Shown in pieces: positions 1 to 7,532 of a stretch of DNA of 64,000 nucleotides. Under the pieces are notes generated by a model. The model searched no databases. It was not told the origin of the DNA and was given only the letters and a program-made list of their open reading frames with translations. The position numbers were made by a program, and so were the translations under genes. This DNA is from Eubacterium sp. Its GTDB lineage: Bacteria; Bacillota; Clostridia; Lachnospirales; Lachnospiraceae. The number at the start of each line of letters is the position of its first letter. Position 1 is the first letter of the stretch. Where the stretch lies: assembly GCA_017472565.1 (NCBI GenBank), contig JAFUPY010000091.1:1-64000 (forward strand), in the 5' to 3' direction.

Positions 1-267
1 AACTTGTCACAACCAGCTTACTTAAGATATGAATCAGGAGAACGAATGCCCTCAATCCATGTAATCCAAGCTATGGCAGAGGTTTTTGATACATCTGTAG
101 ATTATCTTACCGGTAGAACAGACAACTCTACTCCTGATACCTTTTTAATTCATTCGGCTACAGACCCTGAACTTTTTCAACTCATCAAAACATACAGAAC
201 TTCCGACACTAATACAAAGGACAGACTTATGACATATATTCAACAGATTACTAAACACCTTATTTAA
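1..267 (+). CDS. XRE-family transcriptional regulator, C-terminal part (partial)
   Basis: The reading frame is open from the first base, so the start lies upstream of the window. The visible 88 residues begin inside a Cro/C1-type helix-turn-helix (LRYESGERMPS, the recognition-helix end seen in XRE repressors), followed by the usual AEVFDTSVDYLTGR segment and a short tail without membrane segments. XRE proteins of this type are DNA-binding repressors. Partner genes are outside the window. Its position beside the repeat at the guaAb 3' end is compatible with a small inserted accessory module, but that is inference. The family call is confident; the regulated target is unknown. Confidence 0.75.
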   Translation, partial: NLSQPAYLRYESGERMPSIHVIQAMAEVFDTSVDYLTGRTDNSTPDTFLIHSATDPELFQLIKTYRTSDTNTKDRLMTYIQQITKHLI

Positions 268-363
268 AACACGAGTACAAGCAAGCTACGAACCCCTTCC
301 TCTTCTTTATCACTTCACGCGACAAACACATAGCGATGCACCGTAAGTGGCTTTCAGCCACGA
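268..363. other. Left part of the intergenic region with small inverted repeats
   Basis: This gene-free stretch lies between the XRE tail and the main repeat. It contains a perfect hairpin at 347-361 (GTGGCT / AGCCAC). AAGCTACGA near 288-300 can pair with TCGTAGCTT at 496-504 at the far end of the repeat, so the whole 280-512 block is loosely palindromic. No start codon with a credible ribosome site was found; the short frames here read through the stem loops. Confidence 0.5.
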
Positions 364-512
364 GCCTCGTCCACTTCTTGCCTCGTTTCACTCGACAAGA
401 AGTGTCGCGGCTGTCGCCGCATACAAGAAACAAAAAAGATGCAGCCGGAAATGTAAACATTCCCTTCTGCATCTTTTTCATTTCTTGTGCGTGGCTCGTA
501 GCTTATGCTCTA
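364..512. repeat. Structured repeat, copy A, abutting the guaAb stop codon
   Basis: About 149 bp that recur at 30813-30957 in the same orientation. From about 405 to the TAG stop codon (510-512) the two copies differ at only a few positions. The element holds three nested structures: CACTTCTTG/CAAGAAGTG (372-380 with 396-404), GCGGC/GCCGC (407-411 with 416-420), and a long terminator-like palindrome (423-488). In the first stem the A373-T403 pair is replaced by G-C in copy B, a compensatory change, so the structure appears to be maintained. Both copies start exactly at the stop codon of a GMP-synthase gene. Confidence 0.85.
423..488. terminator. Bidirectional rho-independent terminator inside repeat copy A
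   Basis: Inverted arms ACAAGAAA (423-430) and TTTCTTGT (481-488) enclose A and T runs and the core stem GATGCAG (438-444) / CTGCATC (467-473), with further pairing of GGAAATGT and ACATTCC. Each strand shows a GC-rich stem followed by a T run, so it can end the guaAb transcript on the minus strand and the XRE transcript on the plus strand. Confidence 0.8.
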
Positions 513-1490
513 TTCCCACTCGATTGTTGAAATTGGTTTTGGGCTCATGTCATAGCAAACACGACATACCCCTTCTACTTCGTTTAAAATACGATTTGTG
601 ATCTTTTCTAATACATCCCAGTCGATGCGTGGAACGGTTGCTGTCATTGCATCTACTGTGTTCACGGCACGGATGATCACTGGCCAGTTGTCTAAACGTT
701 TGCCGTCTTTTACGCCTGTTGTTTTGATGTCTGGTACGACTGTGAAGAACTGCCATACTTTGTCTGTCAGGCCTGCGATGTCGAATTCTTCGCGAAGGAT
801 TGCATCGGATTCGCGAAGTGCATGGAGACGGTCTCTTGTGATTGCGCCTGTGCAGCGAACGCCGAGTCCTGGACCTGGGAATGGCTGACGGTCTACCATG
901 GATACTGGTAAACCAAGGGCTTTGCCTACCACACGAACTTCGTCTTTGTAGAGAAGTCTTACTGGCTCTACCAGGCCTTCGAATGCGAAGTCTTCTGGAA
1001 GTCCGCCTACGTTGTGGTGTGCTTTTACGCCGTCAGATTCGATGATGTCTGGGTAGATGGTTCCCTGTGCCAGGAAAGAGATGCCTTCTAATTTACCAGA
1101 TTCTTCTTCAAATACACGAACAAATTCTTCGCCGATAATTTTACGTTTTTTCTCTGGTTCTGCAACATCTGTTAATTTATCTAAGAAACGGTCTGTAGCA
1201 TCGATGTAGATCAGGTTTGCATCCAGCTGATTCTGGAATACTTCGATAACCTGTTCACTTTCGCCCTTGCGCATTAAACCGTGGTTTACATGCACACATA
1301 CCAACTGTTTACCGATTGCTTTGATCAGCAATGCTGCAACTACAGAGCTGTCAACACCGCCGGATAATGCTAATAATACTTTTTTATCGCCAACCTGAGC
1401 ACGAACTTCTGCGATCTGTTCTTCGATGAAGCGTTCCGCCAATTCAGGTGTGGTAATTCTTACCATAGATTCTGGTCTAACATTGTTCAT
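510..1490 (-). CDS. guaAb: GMP synthase ATP-pyrophosphatase subunit without a glutaminase domain
   Basis: This enzyme adenylates XMP and replaces the adenylate with ammonia to give GMP. The protein has 326 residues and starts directly with the ATP-pyrophosphatase domain: P-loop SGGVDSS at residues 43-49, then the GuaA dimerisation domain with [10 protein letters not shown]. The class I glutamine amidotransferase domain of about 190 residues found in ordinary GuaA is absent. Start ATG 1490 has GGAGGA seven bases upstream; the in-frame ATG at 1505 overlaps that site. It is the last gene of purC-purF-guaAb. A full-length GuaA lies at 30955-32499. Archaea use such stand-alone subunits with a separate glutaminase; none is visible here, so direct use of ammonia is the inference. 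Confidence 0.92.
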   Translation of the reverse strand: MNNVRPESMVRITTPELAERFIEEQIAEVRAQVGDKKVLLALSGGVDSSVVAALLIKAIGKQLVCVHVNHGLMRKGESEQVIEVFQNQLDANLIYIDATDRFLDKLTDVAEPEKKRKIIGEEFVRVFEEESGKLEGISFLAQGTIYPDIIESDGVKAHHNVGGLPEDFAFEGLVEPVRLLYKDEVRVVGKALGLPVSMVDRQPFPGPGLGVRCTGAITRDRLHALRESDAILREEFDIAGLTDKVWQFFTVVPDIKTTGVKDGKRLDNWPVIIRAVNTVDAMTATVPRIDWDVLEKITNRILNEVEGVCRVCYDMSPKPISTIEWE

Positions 1491-1557
1491 TTTATCTTCC
1501 TCCATTTTGTATAATCTGAATGTTCCACTTTTTGAAACTCGTTTCTATTATCAGGCT

Positions 1558-2979
1558 TTACTCTTTTCCGTTCCAACAATAAGTACAAATCTTTTCCGGA
1601 TCAATACCAATCGCCTCAATCATACCTTCCAGGGACTGGAAGCCCAGGGAATTAAATCCCATCATCTTACAGATGTGACTTAACATGCACTGTCCGCGTT
1701 CTGTCTTTGGATCTGCATACTCTTCCAGATGCTTCTGACCCTCGTTGCCCTCTAACTCCTGGACCACACGACGTGTCAGCAAGTCCATTTCTGACTTGTT
1801 GCTGGAGAAGTTCAGGTACTTACAGCTATACATGATTGGTGGACATGCAGAACGCATGTGAACCTCTTTTGCTTTTGCTTCAAACAGAAAATCTACGGTT
1901 TCTCGCAGCTGTGTACCTCGCACAATAGAGTCATCGATCAAAAGCAATTTTTTATCTGCAATCAGTTCTGGAACTGGAATCTGTTTCATCTTGGCAACCT
2001 GGTTGCGGACATTCTGGTTCGTTGGCATAAAAGAACGAGACCATGTTGGTGTGTATTTGATAAACGGGCGGCCAAATGGTTTGCCGCATGCGGCAGAATA
2101 ACCAATGGCATGTGGAAGTCCTGAGTCCGGAATACCGGCCACACAGTCAACATCAGGAAGTGTATTATTCGCTTTTTCATCCCGGGCCATAATGGCACCG
2201 TTGTTGTATCGCATTACTTCCACGTTCATTCCCTCGTAGTTGGAGTTTGGATATCCATAGTAAGCCCAAAGGAATGCGCAAACTTTCATTTTGCCGGATG
2301 CCGGAACCAGTGTTTCATATCCATCAGCAGTAACTCTCACAACTTCGTTTGGTCCTAATTCATATTCATCATCATATTCTAATTTATGGTAAACAAAGGA
2401 TTCAAAGGAAACGCAATGTCCATCTGCATTCTTACCGATGAGAACTGGTAAACGTCCGGCTTTGTCACGCGCCACATACATCGTATCGCCCTGTAACACA
2501 ATGATAGTCGCAGAACCTTCGATCACATCTCTTGCATGGCAAATACCAGAAACCAGGTCATCCTTCTGATTAATCAGTGCTGCAGTCAACTCAATATCGT
2601 TAACTTTTCCAGAACTCATGGCCATAAACTGGTGTCTGTGGTCAGAAAAATATTCCTTGATCAGATCATCTGCGTTGCGGATCAGTCCAACCATCGCAAT
2701 AGCGTATAATCCAAGATGGGAACGAACCATCAGTGGCTGTGGATCAGAAGCACTGATACAGCCAATGCCGCTGCAGCCCTTCAAATCATCTAAATCTTTT
2801 TCAAACTTTGTTCTAAATGGTGTTTTTTCAATATTGTGAATCTGGCGTGTATATCCTTTTTCACTATCATAGATAATCATACCACCACGTTTTGTACCCA
2901 AATGAGAATGGTAGTCAACGCCAAAATAAACATCTAACACGCAGTCTTTTTTTGAAGTAACTCCAAAAAATCCGCCCAT
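1558..2979 (-). CDS. purF: Amidophosphoribosyltransferase (PurF) homologue with degenerate glutaminase site
   Basis: PurF makes phosphoribosylamine from PRPP and glutamine, the first purine step. The C-terminal half is normal: the PRPP loop IDDSIVRGTQ at residues 348-357, and cysteines (C234 and a C-terminal CTYC) like those that hold the Fe-S cluster in Bacillus PurF. The N-terminal half is not: it begins MGGFFG where the family has MCGIFG, so the nucleophilic cysteine is glycine. The HRGQE, RYST and HNG motifs are also replaced. No upstream in-frame start supplies a cysteine. GGGAGG precedes the ATG. It is 67 bases upstream of guaAb and 167 downstream of purC. It may use free ammonia, partner with another glutaminase, or be regulatory. 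Confidence 0.85.
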   Translation of the reverse strand: MGGFFGVTSKKDCVLDVYFGVDYHSHLGTKRGGMIIYDSEKGYTRQIHNIEKTPFRTKFEKDLDDLKGCSGIGCISASDPQPLMVRSHLGLYAIAMVGLIRNADDLIKEYFSDHRHQFMAMSSGKVNDIELTAALINQKDDLVSGICHARDVIEGSATIIVLQGDTMYVARDKAGRLPVLIGKNADGHCVSFESFVYHKLEYDDEYELGPNEVVRVTADGYETLVPASGKMKVCAFLWAYYGYPNSNYEGMNVEVMRYNNGAIMARDEKANNTLPDVDCVAGIPDSGLPHAIGYSAACGKPFGRPFIKYTPTWSRSFMPTNQNVRNQVAKMKQIPVPELIADKKLLLIDDSIVRGTQLRETVDFLFEAKAKEVHMRSACPPIMYSCKYLNFSSNKSEMDLLTRRVVQELEGNEGQKHLEEYADPKTERGQCMLSHICKMMGFNSLGFQSLEGMIEAIGIDPEKICTYCWNGKE

Positions 2980-3031
2980 TTTATATTTCCTCCCGTTTCG
3001 AATCTCTGTGCATCCTCACGGTGCATTTATT

Positions 3032-3086
3032 AGTTGGGAGCAAGCTCTCAACTGACATATCCCAGAGCAAAAATTGCCCTGGGATA
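3032..3086 (-). promoter_or_regulatory. Two hairpins between purC and purF
   Basis: Stem AGTTGGGAGC (3032-3041) / GCTCTCAACT (3044-3053) and stem TATCCCAG (3058-3065) / CTGGGATA (3079-3086) lie in the 167-base purC-purF gap. Neither is followed by a T run on the minus strand, so they look more like mRNA-stability or processing elements than full terminators. No known riboswitch pattern was recognised. Confidence 0.5.
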
Positions 3087-3146
3087 GAATTGTTCAAAAT
3101 ATTAGCGGAAGTTTCAAATACAATTCACTTCCCTATTTTAAGTTTT

Positions 3147-3827
3147 CTAAGCAAAGAATAATTCAGAAAGTGTCATTGGATCGATGTATTTACCATCTTT
3201 ATAAACACGCATGTTTCCGGATGCGATTTCATCGATGAGCATTACTTTGCCATCTGCATCGTAACCAAATTCGAACTTGATATCGTAAAGAACAAGTCCT
3301 TTTTCTTTTAAATCATCCGCAACGATCTGTGTGATCTGCTGTGTCATCACTTTGATGTCTTCGTACTGTTCTGCTGTCATAACACCTAACATTACCAGAC
3401 CATCTTTTGTTACCAGTGGATCGCCAAGTTCATCGTTCTTGAATGTTGTTTCCACATATGCCGGCAGATCTGCACCTTCTTCAATATAGTCTTTGTAACG
3501 ACGATAGAAGCTTCCTACTGCTTTGTGGCGGCAGATAACTTCAAGGCCTTTACCAAACACTTTACCTGGAAGAACTTCCATTGTAGTGTTTGCCAGGTCA
3601 GCGTTTACATAGTGAGTTTTAATACCTGCTGCATTGATTTTTTCAAAGAAGTAGATGGACATTCTTAAGTTAACATCGCCTACACCTTCAATTGTAAGAC
3701 CAACGGAGTTTTCGCCTGGATCGAATACGCCGTCTTTACCAGTACAGTCGTCTTTGAATTTTAATAAATAATTACCATTATCTAATGCAAATACATCTTT
3801 TGTTTTACCAGTGTAAACATGTTTCAT
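3147..3827 (-). CDS. purC: Phosphoribosylaminoimidazole-succinocarboxamide synthase (PurC)
   Basis: PurC ligates aspartate to CAIR using ATP, giving SAICAR in de novo purine synthesis. The 226-residue protein opens with YTGKTKDVF, the family's N-terminal signature, and ends with the conserved [13 protein letters not shown] stretch; the length is typical of the compact bacterial form. The start has AAGGAGG eight bases upstream and a clear promoter at 3879-3908. It is the first gene of the purC-purF-guaAb operon. No other pur genes are in the window, so the rest of the pathway is encoded elsewhere. Confidence 0.93.
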   Translation of the reverse strand: MKHVYTGKTKDVFALDNGNYLLKFKDDCTGKDGVFDPGENSVGLTIEGVGDVNLRMSIYFFEKINAAGIKTHYVNADLANTTMEVLPGKVFGKGLEVICRHKAVGSFYRRYKDYIEEGADLPAYVETTFKNDELGDPLVTKDGLVMLGVMTAEQYEDIKVMTQQITQIVADDLKEKGLVLYDIKFEFGYDADGKVMLIDEIASGNMRVYKDGKYIDPMTLSELFFA

Positions 3828-3878
3828 AAAAATATCCTCCTTATAAGAAACACATGATTTATTATCTTAACTAATAGC

Positions 3879-3908
3879 ATTGTAACAAAAACATGGGTTT
3901 TTCAGCAA
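3879..3908 (-). promoter_or_regulatory. Promoter of the purC operon
   Basis: On the minus strand TTGCTG (3903-3908), an 18-base spacer and TACAAT (3879-3884) preceded by TG (extended -10). I searched the short leader for a purine riboswitch or PurR box and found none that is convincing. Confidence 0.6.
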
Positions 3909-3970
3909 CTAGATAATCTTACAAAATTTTAGGCAAATGGCCTTAAGTTTTGTTGCATTTTTTATACTAA

Positions 3971-4006
3971 AATACGGCTTTATAAGTGTTGCTTATGGCT
4001 TGTATT
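3971..4006 (-). terminator. Hairpin terminator after the membrane-anchored hydrolase
   Basis: Nested arms AATAC/GTATT (3971-3975 with 4002-4006) and ATAAG/CTTAT (3982-3986 with 3992-3996), followed on the minus strand by a T- and A-rich tail. The stem is weak but lies just past the stop codon. Confidence 0.5.
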
Positions 4007-4014
4007 TTCCCTGA

Positions 4015-4815
4015 TTATTCTTCAATCAAAGCGAGCATTGCTTCCACTGTCTGTTTCTGTTGTTCTTCACGTTCAATAAATGCCGGCTGATCTCCCTTTT
4101 GGAAACCATAATCGCCAAATTGGGCATGATTGCCGCCCTCGATACAGATTTCCGTATAAGCTTCAGGCATATACTGACGCCCTTCCACTACTTTTTCCAT
4201 GTTCAGGACAGTGTCTTCGCTGCCATAGATGGAAAGCACTTCAAAATCTTCTGCTGCCAGTGACTTGGTTGGATAAGACGCCAGGAAAATCATGCCGTCC
4301 AGAGCATCCAAATGGTCTGAGGCGAAAGAAGCTCCCATTGCACCACCCAGGGAATGTCCTGCCAGATAATAGCTGTCATAATCGTACATTTCCATGATTT
4401 TTTCTGCTTTATTCACGCCAAAGAAAGCCAGATTGCCAGGCATCTTTACGATGTAACTGTCTACGCCCTGTGCCGCCAGTTCATAGAACAACGGCAAGTA
4501 GGCGGTGTACTCCACCTTAGCACCCGGATAAAAAATCACAAGGTTTTCAAAATTGTTCTCTGGGTTATGGACATACAATCCATCCACCATATGGCCTTCC
4601 CCTATATCCTGCCCCATCTGATATACAACAGGTTCTTCCAAGCTTTCCTGTATACCATATCCAGCTTTATAATCTTCCACATTCACATTGGCATGATAAT
4701 ACTTGCCAATGTAGACGGCGCAGGTTATCACCAGAACAACCACAATGACCAACACGATAAGCAGCAATATTTTTAATCTGTTTTTCTTTTTTGTTTTCAC
4801 ATTATCATTTAACAT
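4015..4815 (-). CDS. Membrane-anchored alpha/beta hydrolase
   Basis: 266 residues. A basic N-terminus (KTKKKNR) followed by a hydrophobic segment at about residues 15-37 makes it a single-pass or uncleaved-signal anchored protein with an extracytoplasmic catalytic domain. The alpha/beta-hydrolase triad is visible: nucleophile elbow GHSLGG (Ser155), an acid in YGSEDTVL and the histidine in GGNHAQFG. It resembles the alpha/beta hydrolase fold-5 group; the substrate cannot be told. It is separated from the upstream ATP-grasp gene by a terminator (4896-4924), so it is probably its own transcription unit. Confidence 0.8.
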   Translation of the reverse strand: MLNDNVKTKKKNRLKILLLIVLVIVVVLVITCAVYIGKYYHANVNVEDYKAGYGIQESLEEPVVYQMGQDIGEGHMVDGLYVHNPENNFENLVIFYPGAKVEYTAYLPLFYELAAQGVDSYIVKMPGNLAFFGVNKAEKIMEMYDYDSYYLAGHSLGGAMGASFASDHLDALDGMIFLASYPTKSLAAEDFEVLSIYGSEDTVLNMEKVVEGRQYMPEAYTEICIEGGNHAQFGDYGFQKGDQPAFIEREEQQKQTVEAMLALIEE

Positions 4816-4885
4816 ACTTTACTTCTCGCTTCACTATTTTTTATCAATCTTACTGCCTAGATTTTAGTCCAAAATGTGACAGATT

Positions 4886-4924
4886 ACAAGAAAAAGAACA
4901 GCCCCGCACTTGCCGAGACTGTCC
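4886..4924 (-). terminator. Rho-independent terminator after the ATP-grasp gene
   Basis: On the minus strand the arm GGACAG pairs with CTGTTC (plus-strand 4919-4924 and 4896-4901, one G-U pair) and is followed by TTTTTC. It ends the esterase / ATP-grasp cluster transcript. Confidence 0.65.
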
Positions 4925-4962
4925 TATGTAATATCTTACGGAAATCGTTTCACTGTAACATC

Positions 4963-6156
4963 TTATTTTTCTTCTAACAGATCTTTGTAGTATTCGTCCA
5001 TTGCTTCTTTTGTTGGGAAGTTTGCAACGTACATCTGGTTACCCATTGCTCCGGAGAGAACATCTGGAATACGGCCTACCATCTTCATCTGCTTGCCGTA
5101 TTTTTCCATAATATCTTCATGACTCATCACGTATTCTCTGCCATCGCGAAGTCCTGCATATGCACAGTAAGCATGTTCGCCGATTTCTTTTGTAGATTTG
5201 TCAAAAGCAATCATGTCAGCCCAGATTTTGTATACGTCTGTGCTGTGAGCAAAATTGATCATATCTGGTGTAAAACCGCCGCATGGACGCATATTTACTT
5301 CCAGAGCGATTACATCGCCAGCTTTGCCAAGGTGTTCGTAATCGCTTAAGAGACGGAAGAATTCAAAGTGAACGAAACGGCTCTTAACGCCAAAGCTCTT
5401 AACCGTTGCACGACCAGCTGCACGTGTATCTTCTGGCAGTTCGTTTAAGATATAGTAAATGGAGTTACCCATTGTGTTAACTGTATCCATGATAGAAAGT
5501 GGTGTTACGTTACCTGTTTCAAAAATTGGTTCTCCATTAGAGTCGATGATTGCATCGTAAGAGTTAACCTCTGCGTTGATGAACTCTTCCATGATGTACT
5601 CTGTATCTTCCCATTTTTCTTCAAAGAATTTTACAAGCTGTTCTTCATTTTCAATCTTGAATGTATGAGAAGCACCTACACCGTTGTCTGGTTTTGTTAC
5701 CACTGGATAGCCAACTTTTTTGATGAAGCGTTTACAGCCTTCCAGTGTGGATACCATGTGATGACGAGCCACAGGGATACCAGCCTTTGTGTAGTATTTT
5801 TTCATTTTAGATTTGTATTTGATACGTGGAATATCATCCACCTGGAAACCAGATGTGATATTAAAATCTGTACGGAACTTCGCGTCACGTTCCAGCCAGT
5901 ATTCGTTGTTGGATTCTAACCAGTCGATGCGACCATGTTTATGGATAAAGAATGCGATTGCGCGATATACTTCATCATCATTTTCAAGGTTGCTTACTTT
6001 GTAGTATTCATTTAAGCTTTCTTTTAAATTTGGATCCAACTGATCGTATGGCTGATCGCCAATTCCTAATACATTCAGTCCATTGTTCTTTAATTCGCGG
6101 CAGAACATCCAGTAGTTTGTAGGAAAGTTAGGTGAGATAAAAATAATATTTTTCAT
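4963..6156 (-). CDS. ATP-grasp domain ligase of unknown substrate
   Basis: 397 residues. The N-terminus (NIIFISPNFP) is a Rossmann-like preATP-grasp domain. The ATP-grasp fold then shows the lysine strand PVVTKPDNGVGASH at about residues 150-163, the EEF hinge and the metal-binding strand IALEVNMRPCGG. Family members join a carboxylate to an amine or thiol through an acyl phosphate. No substrate-defining domain is recognised. It lies 40 bases after the tailed esterase gene (6197-7363) and probably shares its transcript. An ATP-grasp enzyme with two esterases suggests building and trimming a small ligated metabolite, which is inference only. Confidence 0.8.
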   Translation of the reverse strand: MKNIIFISPNFPTNYWMFCRELKNNGLNVLGIGDQPYDQLDPNLKESLNEYYKVSNLENDDEVYRAIAFFIHKHGRIDWLESNNEYWLERDAKFRTDFNITSGFQVDDIPRIKYKSKMKKYYTKAGIPVARHHMVSTLEGCKRFIKKVGYPVVTKPDNGVGASHTFKIENEEQLVKFFEEKWEDTEYIMEEFINAEVNSYDAIIDSNGEPIFETGNVTPLSIMDTVNTMGNSIYYILNELPEDTRAAGRATVKSFGVKSRFVHFEFFRLLSDYEHLGKAGDVIALEVNMRPCGGFTPDMINFAHSTDVYKIWADMIAFDKSTKEIGEHAYCAYAGLRDGREYVMSHEDIMEKYGKQMKMVGRIPDVLSGAMGNQMYVANFPTKEAMDEYYKDLLEEK

Positions 6157-6196
6157 GTGTACATTCTCCTTTTTCGTTCAATATACTCAATCTCTT

Positions 6197-7363
6197 TTAT
6201 TTTTCTGTTGTTTCTTCTTTTTTCTTATTTGTCTTTTTTGTTGTTGCTTTTTTCGTTGTTTCTTTTTTTGCAGTTGTTTTCTTGGTTGTTTCTTTTTTTA
6301 CTGTTTCTTTTTTTGCTGCTTCTTTTTTGGTTGTAGGCTTCTTTGCAGTCGTCTTTTTCGCTGCTGTTTTCTCCGATTTTTCCTCTACTGCTTTTTCTTC
6401 TGCCACATCTTCAGCCAGCGCGGACAAGAAAGCTCCCACATCTTCCACTTCAATCTGTGGTTCGATGGTCACCGGTTCTTCTACCACTGGCTCTGCGCTG
6501 GGAAATTCTTCTGCTGGCTGTTCCTCATGAAGTTCTTCTTCCCAAGGCTGTTCCTCGTAATATTCTTCTTCAAAATAAGGTTCTTCGTAGTATTCCTCTG
6601 GTTCCGGGTCATTTTCCAGCAAATACGGAAGGAAGTATTCTACCTGCTTGTACCACCAATCCCAATCATGCTTACAGTCATATCCCCAGAAGTCAACCCA
6701 CACGTTAATACCCTTTACAGAGAAGATATGCGCCAGTTCTCTGGTTGTATCCGGGATTTCCCATGGACCCTGTCCCACACAGATAACTGCGCGTTTCTTA
6801 TTGTAAAGTTCGATGTACGGATGGTCCTCAGGCATATTTCTTAAAAAATGCACTGGTGAGTTGTTGTAAACCATCTCATCCATATAACCATGGAAACCAA
6901 AATCTGCAGAGTAAATGCCGCTCAGTGCCAACAGACGGTCAAACAGATCCGGACGACGGAAATACAGATTTGCCGCATGTGTTGCGCCAAGGCTGCAGCC
7001 GAATACCATAATACCTGGGAAGCCTTCCCAACCATTTTTCATATTGGCATAATCTCTCATAAATGGTACCACTTCGTTGCAGATATATGTGATCCACTGT
7101 TCATAGCGAGTGATCTTCCAGCGTGGATCGCCTTCCTTGTTGGACCAGGTTTCCTGGTCGATGGTATCAATGGAGAAAACCATTACTTCACCGGCTTCAA
7201 TCCATGGTCCCCAGTAATCTGTCATTTTGTAATTCTCAAAGTCAAAAAAGCGACCATCCTGGCATGGAATGAAAAGCACCGGACGGCCTGCATGACCATA
7301 TACTTTTAACTCCATATCACGGTCCAGAGACGGGCTATAGTCTCTAAAATATTGTGTTTCCAT
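6197..7363 (-). CDS. Esterase-like alpha/beta hydrolase with acidic and Lys/Thr-rich C-terminal tail
   Basis: 388 residues. Residues 1-250 are an esterase-D/COG4947-like alpha/beta hydrolase with nucleophile elbow FGCSLGA (Ser124) and a late histidine in DCKHDWDWW. No signal peptide is seen, so it should be cytoplasmic. Residues 250-315 are strongly acidic (runs of EE, Y and P). Residues 325-388 are an alanine/lysine/threonine repeat tail (KKTTAKK, KKETTKK and similar) resembling bacterial histone-H1-like tails. The tail may bind nucleic acid or a polyanion, or pair with its own acidic segment. It has its own promoter (7452-7480) and lies directly upstream of the ATP-grasp gene. Confidence 0.8.
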   Translation of the reverse strand: METQYFRDYSPSLDRDMELKVYGHAGRPVLFIPCQDGRFFDFENYKMTDYWGPWIEAGEVMVFSIDTIDQETWSNKEGDPRWKITRYEQWITYICNEVVPFMRDYANMKNGWEGFPGIMVFGCSLGATHAANLYFRRPDLFDRLLALSGIYSADFGFHGYMDEMVYNNSPVHFLRNMPEDHPYIELYNKKRAVICVGQGPWEIPDTTRELAHIFSVKGINVWVDFWGYDCKHDWDWWYKQVEYFLPYLLENDPEPEEYYEEPYFEEEYYEEQPWEEELHEEQPAEEFPSAEPVVEEPVTIEPQIEVEDVGAFLSALAEDVAEEKAVEEKSEKTAAKKTTAKKPTTKKEAAKKETVKKETTKKTTAKKETTKKATTKKTNKKKEETTEK

Positions 7364-7451
7364 TTGTAATCTCCCTCTCGTGTTTTGTTTTTCTGTCTTG
7401 TCAAAATTGTGTTGTTTCTGTTTTCTTTATCTTTTAATTACTTAATTTATT

Positions 7452-7480
7452 ATTATAACTTATTTTTGATTTCGTTTCAT
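7452..7480 (-). promoter_or_regulatory. Promoter of the tailed esterase / ATP-grasp unit
   Basis: On the minus strand -35 ATGAAA (7475-7480), a 17-base spacer and a consensus -10 TATAAT (7452-7457) in a strongly A+T-rich stretch. Confidence 0.6.
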
Positions 7481-7532
7481 TAAATTGTTGTCAATTTTTA
7501 TTCCGATAATTATGAAAATTTCTTATATATCG

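Noticed and set aside
364..512. Guanine-responsive RNA at the guaA 3' ends
   Set aside because: The structure is downstream of the stop codon and matches no aptamer I recognise; only a generic structured-repeat call is justified.
3828..4010. Possible purine riboswitch or PurR box in the purC leader
   Set aside because: The leader is short and I could not find the conserved loops or a palindromic box; only a promoter and weak hairpins are seen.
6155..6844. 229-residue plus-strand frame very rich in Cys and Phe
   Set aside because: It is the antisense of the Lys/Thr-rich esterase tail; the composition is explained by the repetitive codons on the other strand, and it has no ribosome site.
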